Notes under the pieces: model-generated
Databases searched by the model: none
The model's input: the letters and a program-made list of their open reading frames with translations, nothing else
Told to the model about the DNA's origin: nothing
Made by a program: the position numbers and the translations under genes
Assembly (NCBI GenBank): GCA_018268835.1
Contig: JAFDVU010000068.1
Span: 1-33,232 of the forward strand
Direction of reading: 5' to 3'
Source: Acidobacteriota bacterium
GTDB taxonomy: Bacteria > Acidobacteriota > Terriglobia > Bryobacterales > Bryobacteraceae
Length of the DNA stretch: 33,232 bases
Shown here: positions 29,464 through 33,232 of the stretch, in pieces
Layout of the letters: each line of letters starts with the position of its first letter
Position numbering within the stretch: position 1 is the first letter of the stretch

Positions 29464-32079
29464 TTATTTAAACACACCAAAGATGCGCTGGAGAATCCCC
29501 TTCTTCTGTTCTTTCTTCTCGGGTTGCTGCTGAGGGGAAGTCGCGGCCGGGGCATCGCCCGGCGGAGCCGCTGCCGCCTGCCGCGCGGCTCTCCGCGACG
29601 CCGGTTCCGCGGGACGCAGTCCGTCAGTTCCCGTGCCCGTGAATGACGGCGCCGTGCCGCCCGCCGGTGGCGGCGCGGGCGGCGCCGGCGTGTCCCATCC
29701 GCTCACCGTCGTGATCCCCGGCCGTCCGCCGTGCTGCGGACATGGCGTCACCGGTTCCGTTCCGGCGATGTACACCTCGGTCTGCCGCCGCGGACACGCC
29801 GCCGTCGCCAGGTACCCCGTATCCGGATCGATTTCCACCGACACGATCCCGCTCGGCGCCACGAACGGCTTGGTGTCGCGATACTCCCGGAACTTGAGCG
29901 CGCGCGTCATGAAGTCGCCCCAGATCGGCGCCGCGCTCTTGGCGCCTTCCAGGTCCAGGTCGCGATTGTCGTCGAACCCGACCCACACGATGCACTCGAG
30001 TTCGCTGGTGAAGCCGGCGAACCAGCCGTCCCGCGACGTGCCCGTCTTGCCCGCCGCCGGCACCGTGAAGCCGCGCGCGCGCACGCCCGCGCCCGTACCG
30101 CTGCGCAGCACTTCCTCCATCAGGTTCGTCACCAGGTACGCCACCCGCGGATCCAGTTCCTGCTTGGTCTCCACCTTGCTCCTGTAAACCACCTTGCCGT
30201 CCTGCGAGCGCACCAGCGAAAGAAAACTCGGCTTGATGTAGTCGCCCCCGTTGCCGAACAGCGTATACGCCCCCGCGGCCTCCAGCGGCGTGATTTCGTA
30301 CGCGCCCAGCGCCACCGCCGGCGTCGGCTTGATCCGGTAGTTCATCCCGGCGCGGTTGGCCATCTCCACCACGTTATCCAGGCCGGCCAGTTCCGCCACC
30401 TTCACCGCCGGGATGTTGATTGAGTGCGCCAGCGCGTAACGGAACGTTACCGTGCCGCTGTAATCCTTCTCGAAATTGTGCGGCGTGTACTCCTGGTTGT
30501 CGAAGTAGAACGTGGTCGGCTCGTCCACCACCGTGCTCGACGCGGTGTACACGTGCGCGCCGCCCGTGATCCCCGTGTTCAGCGCCGTGGCGTACACAAA
30601 CGGCTTGAAGATCGATCCCGGCTGCCGCTTGGCCAGCACGTGATTGAGCTGGCTCAGTCCGTAATTGCGCCCGCCGACCAGCGCCTTGACCTCGCCCGTG
30701 TGCGGATCGATCGCCACCAGCGCCACCTGCGGCGAGGGCGGCGTCTGCCCGCGGAACCGCCGCTGCCGCTTGATCTGCTCGTCCACCAGCGCCATGCCGG
30801 CGCGCACCGCTTCGGTCGCCTCCCGCTGCAGCCGCATGTCGATCGTGGTGTAGATGCGATACGCGTTGGACTGCAGGTCGGACTCCTGGAACATGCTCTG
30901 CAGCGTGTCGTTCACCAGGTCCACGAAGTACGGTGCGTCCACGTTGGAGGCTCCCGTCTTAGCCACCGTCAGCGGCGCCGCCACCGCCAGATCGTAATCG
31001 CGGTCGCTGATCACCCCGTTCTGCTTCATCAACTGCAGCACGATGTTGCGCCGCTCGGTCAGCCGGTCCGGGTGCCGGAACGGATCGAAGTACGCCGGAC
31101 GCTGGATCATGCCCGCGAGTTCCGCCGCCTCCGGCAGCGTGATGTTGCTCAGGTCCTTGCCCAGGTACGCTTCCGACGCCTGCCCGAACCCCACGATGTG
31201 GAACGTGCCGCGGAACCCCAGGTCCACCTGGTTGGCGTAGTACTCGAAGATCTCCTCTTTGCTCAGCCGCTGCTCGAGTTGCAGCGTGATGATCGCCTCC
31301 GCCAGTTTGCGCGTCCACCGCTTGTCCTGCGTCAGGAAAAACATGCGCGCCGTCTGCATGCTCAGCGTGGACGCCCCCTGGTCCTTGCGCCCTTCCTTGA
31401 GGTCCACGTAGATCGCCTTGACGATGCGGATCGGGTCGAAACCCGCGTGCTGGAAGAACCGCTTGTCCTCGATCGAGGTCACCGCGTCCACCAGGATCCG
31501 GGGCAGGTCGTGGAATTTCACGATGCGCCGCTTTTCGCGCGACGCGCTGATCGCCTGGATCAACTGCGGCTCCAGTTGGTACAGGTTCCGCGCCGTGTTG
31601 TCCTGCAGCGACACGATCTGCGCGATCCGCCCGCCCCGGAACCGGATCACCCCGGCTTCCTGGTCGAAGTACGAATCCGGGCCCGGGAAGATCGAGATCG
31701 AGTCCGGCTGCGTCTGATAGTAGCCCACCGGATTGCCGCGCGATTCGGTGTATCCGCTGCGTCTTAGATCGGTCGCGATGTCCGCCGGCGTGAGCGCGTC
31801 GCCCACCGCCACCGATACCGGCCCGGCGAAAATCTTGGCCGAGTTCGCGAATACCCCGGCGCGCAGCCGTTCATCGATCACCCGGCCGTAACGCGCGTAA
31901 AAGTACGTGAATACGCCCAGCCCGGCGATCACCATCAGGGATCCGGCGATCAGCAGGATGCGGCCCGTGCGGCCTAGAAAAAACCGGGTGAAGGCGCTCG
32001 ACTTCGGGATTCGCACCTTCATTCTCTGCTTCGCGGACGTGGGGGCGGTTTTCGGCACTTCTTTTAGTAATTGTCTCAT
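29464..32079 (-). CDS. mrcA: Penicillin-binding protein 1A (bifunctional GT51 glycosyltransferase / transpeptidase)
   Basis: 871 residues. A cytoplasmic tail and one membrane helix (ILLIAGSLMVIAGLGVFTYF, about 40-60) are followed by a UB2H-like region. The GT51 domain has EDKRFFQHAGFDP (catalytic Glu204) and QGASTLSMQTARMFF. The penicillin-binding transpeptidase domain has the three active-site motifs: SIFK with Ser489 and Lys492, SIN with Ser553 and Asn555, and KTG from Lys678. Together these polymerise lipid II glycan strands and cross-link peptides in the periplasm. The C-terminal 90 residues are Pro/Ala-rich and end in a Lys-rich GILQRIFGVFK tail, which may contact the membrane or partners. 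An in-frame ATG at 32022 is an alternative start that would shorten the cytoplasmic tail. mrcA/ponA is used as a functional symbol; orthology to a given species was not tested. Confidence 0.93.
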   Translation of the reverse strand: MRQLLKEVPKTAPTSAKQRMKVRIPKSSAFTRFFLGRTGRILLIAGSLMVIAGLGVFTYFYARYGRVIDERLRAGVFANSAKIFAGPVSVAVGDALTPADIATDLRRSGYTESRGNPVGYYQTQPDSISIFPGPDSYFDQEAGVIRFRGGRIAQIVSLQDNTARNLYQLEPQLIQAISASREKRRIVKFHDLPRILVDAVTSIEDKRFFQHAGFDPIRIVKAIYVDLKEGRKDQGASTLSMQTARMFFLTQDKRWTRKLAEAIITLQLEQRLSKEEIFEYYANQVDLGFRGTFHIVGFGQASEAYLGKDLSNITLPEAAELAGMIQRPAYFDPFRHPDRLTERRNIVLQLMKQNGVISDRDYDLAVAAPLTVAKTGASNVDAPYFVDLVNDTLQSMFQESDLQSNAYRIYTTIDMRLQREATEAVRAGMALVDEQIKRQRRFRGQTPPSPQVALVAIDPHTGEVKALVGGRNYGLSQLNHVLAKRQPGSIFKPFVYATALNTGITGGAHVYTASSTVVDEPTTFYFDNQEYTPHNFEKDYSGTVTFRYALAHSINIPAVKVAELAGLDNVVEMANRAGMNYRIKPTPAVALGAYEITPLEAAGAYTLFGNGGDYIKPSFLSLVRSQDGKVVYRSKVETKQELDPRVAYLVTNLMEEVLRSGTGAGVRARGFTVPAAGKTGTSRDGWFAGFTSELECIVWVGFDDNRDLDLEGAKSAAPIWGDFMTRALKFREYRDTKPFVAPSGIVSVEIDPDTGYLATAACPRRQTEVYIAGTEPVTPCPQHGGRPGITTVSGWDTPAPPAPPPAGGTAPSFTGTGTDGLRPAEPASRRAARQAAAAPPGDAPAATSPQQQPEKKEQKKGILQRIFGVFK

Positions 32080-32102
32080 GGGAGCCCGGCGGACAAGGTA
32101 CG

Positions 32103-32444
32103 CTAACGGCTCCCTGCCCCCGGGTAAAAGTGCAGATCCACGGTATATCCCGGCAGGTCGACCCGTACGAAATAGCGCACATCGATGCGCACACCATCCG
32201 CCGAGCGTGTGATATGCACGTTGCTGGCCGCCACCGGGAGATTCAGTTCGCGGGCTTTCGCCACCACCAGGTCACGCAGCGCGTCGTCGGATTGACCCGC
32301 CGCCCCCGCCTCGCGTGTCAGTGCCGACACGTGGCTCTGCAACCGCAGGTTATCCACGTAGATCGGCGCGAAAACGGCCGTGAAGCCCAACAGCGCCGCA
32401 AGCACGGCCAGCGCGGCCGCGATCCTCCAGCGCGGGACCTTCAT
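32103..32444 (-). CDS. Small membrane-anchored protein of an acidobacterial type
   Basis: 113 residues. One N-terminal membrane helix (IAAALAVLAALLGFTAVFAP) is followed by a periplasmic domain of about 85 residues: QSHVSALTREAG, then SDDALRDLVVAKARELNLPV, and strands VHITRSADGVRIDVRYFVRVDLPGYTVDLHF split by turns. The order 'helix, S-D-D-A-L, helix, NLPV, strands' is one I associate with an uncharacterised family of short envelope proteins in Acidobacteria (DUF4845-like); this is from memory and moderately sure. The start overlaps the stop of the zinc-ribbon membrane gene (ATGA) and the stop is 23 bases from the PBP1A start, so it is probably made with the peptidoglycan synthase. GGAG lies only 2 bases before the ATG, expected with coupled translation. 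Confidence 0.8.
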   Translation of the reverse strand: MKVPRWRIAAALAVLAALLGFTAVFAPIYVDNLRLQSHVSALTREAGAAGQSDDALRDLVVAKARELNLPVAASNVHITRSADGVRIDVRYFVRVDLPGYTVDLHFYPGAGSR

Positions 32445-32896
32445 TTCTCCACGCCGTTCTCTTTGCCGGAGGAGCAGAGTTCGCTCCAGAGGTCTTCCGA
32501 GTGCGGCTCCCACTCCGCCATGGTCAGCCCCGAAATGCGCAGTTCGTCTTCGCGCAGCGTCCCGTGGCCGTACAGGCAGATGTACTCGATCCGCGGCCTG
32601 CCGAATTGCAGGATGCGGCTCCAGGATCCGGTCTCGATCGGCATCCGCAGCCGCCGCAGGCACACCCTACAGCGGTATCGCTGGTCCCTCACGATGAGGT
32701 AAAGCGTCCCGGCGGCCAGGAGGAACCAGAGCATCAGCGCCAGGTCGCAGAGCAGGTATTTGGCGCCGTCGCCGAGCGGCGCCAGGGGATTCTTCTCCTT
32801 CTCCGGTGGGAATATCCGCGAGATCACCAGGAGCAGGCCCCAGAACACGGAGCCGGCTACGGCCAGTTTGGCGGCGAACCAGGCCCAGTAGCGCAT
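32441..32896 (-). CDS. Two-helix membrane protein with zinc-ribbon-like Cys pair
   Basis: 151 residues. Two membrane helices (about 8-28, FAAKLAVAGSVFWGLLLVIS; about 46-70, LLCDLALMLWFLLAAGTLYLIV) flank a short Lys/Pro-rich loop. The tail contains CRVC (about 75-78) and a further Cys in EYICLYGHG, a possible partial zinc ribbon; a fourth ligand is not clear, His or the late Cys may serve. The soluble part is otherwise acidic (SEDLWSELC). No function recognised. It is the first gene of the leftward envelope operon; AAGGAAG lies about 12 bases before the ATG. Confidence 0.75.
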   Translation of the reverse strand: MRYWAWFAAKLAVAGSVFWGLLLVISRIFPPEKEKNPLAPLGDGAKYLLCDLALMLWFLLAAGTLYLIVRDQRYRCRVCLRRLRMPIETGSWSRILQFGRPRIEYICLYGHGTLREDELRISGLTMAEWEPHSEDLWSELCSSGKENGVEK

Positions 32897-32965
32897 ACCC
32901 GTTCGATTCTTCCTTCCCAGTTTTAGTTTCAGTCCGGGCGCCGGTGGAAGGCAAGCCCTACCCGA

Positions 32966-33232
32966 TTAATGCCGGAAGAGGTTGCGCAGAATAAAGAAAA
33001 CGTTCGCCGGCCGCTCCGCCAGCCGCCGCATATAGTAGGGATACCAAGCCCGCCCGAACGGAACGTACAGCCGCACGCGCCAGCCCTCGGCCACCAGGCG
33101 CCGCTGCAAATCGCGCCGTATCCCGTACAGCATCTGGAATTCGAAGGAGTCGCGCGCGATCTTGTGCTCCAGCGCGAACCGCCGCGCGTGCTCGATCATG
33201 GCCTCGTCGTGCGTCGCGAGCGCCGGATAGGT
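32966..33232 (-). CDS. Proline dehydrogenase, C-terminal part (cut by window edge)
   Basis: 88 residues of the C-terminus are visible; the frame stays open to the window edge, reading TYPALATHDEAMIEHA. The segments FEFQMLYGIRRDLQ, EGWRVRLYVPFG, WYPYYMRRLAERPANV and the closing FFILRNLF are the conserved C-terminal part of the FAD-dependent PRODH barrel, whose Arg pair binds the proline carboxylate. The enzyme oxidises proline to pyrroline-5-carboxylate, feeding electrons to quinones. The short tail suggests a monofunctional enzyme and not PutA, since no P5C dehydrogenase domain follows. The next leftward gene starts 69 bases downstream. Confidence 0.93.
   Translation of the reverse strand, partial: TYPALATHDEAMIEHARRFALEHKIARDSFEFQMLYGIRRDLQRRLVAEGWRVRLYVPFGRAWYPYYMRRLAERPANVFFILRNLFRH

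Overview
The window is about 33 kb of very GC-rich, gene-dense bacterial chromosome. Several genes belong to families that are typical of, or named after, Acidobacteriota of the Solibacter/Bryobacter type: an ADOP-type duplicated orphan permease (3782-6133), and a 1421-residue exported protein that joins BACON modules, an acidobacterial VWFA-like domain and the 'Solibacter C-terminal' domain (17976-22241). I infer Acidobacteriota, probably order Bryobacterales. I saw no rRNA, tRNA, CRISPR array, insertion sequence, phage gene or integration site, and no gap above about 150 bases without a gene.

Layout. 1-3715: an edge-truncated alpha/beta hydrolase diverges from a TonB-like protein; the latter converges on a leftward group of a SAM methyltransferase, a LOG-family phosphoribohydrolase and a secreted GH16 beta-glucanase. 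3782-8245: rightward genes for the ADOP permease, a small LsrG/ABM-like protein and a CgeB-like glycosyltransferase. 8281-12432: a tightly packed leftward operon, pyrR-pyrB-pyrC, which continues after gaps of 10 and 4 bases into an RmlC-like cupin and an HpcH/HpaI-family aldolase. 12534-23470: rightward genes for a secreted protein with six cysteine-paired repeats, a zinc-ribbon DnaC/DnaI-like helicase loader translationally coupled (TGATG) to a secreted protein with a degenerate GH35-like N-terminus, the 1421-residue surface protein behind a possibly structured leader, and a phosphodiesterase/alkaline-phosphatase-superfamily enzyme coupled to it by ATGA. 23510-25990: a leftward, apparently Tat-exported GH95-like glycosidase. 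26030-26629: an unrecognised helical protein with its own perfect -10 box. 26715-32896: a leftward envelope operon, made of a zinc-ribbon membrane protein, a small membrane-anchored protein, a PBP1A-type penicillin-binding protein and two TPR proteins, the second a lipoprotein. 32966-33232: the C-terminus of a proline dehydrogenase.

Together the genes suggest a heterotrophic soil-type bacterium that exports polysaccharide-active enzymes (GH16, GH95-like, GH35-like) and large adhesive or sensing surface proteins. It makes its own pyrimidines and has a peptidoglycan synthase cluster. The least explained parts are the extension of the pyrimidine operon, the GH35-like protein coupled to the helicase loader, the six-repeat protein, the leader at 17887-17975 and the 199-residue helical protein. 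All family assignments come from reading translated motifs; no database search was run.
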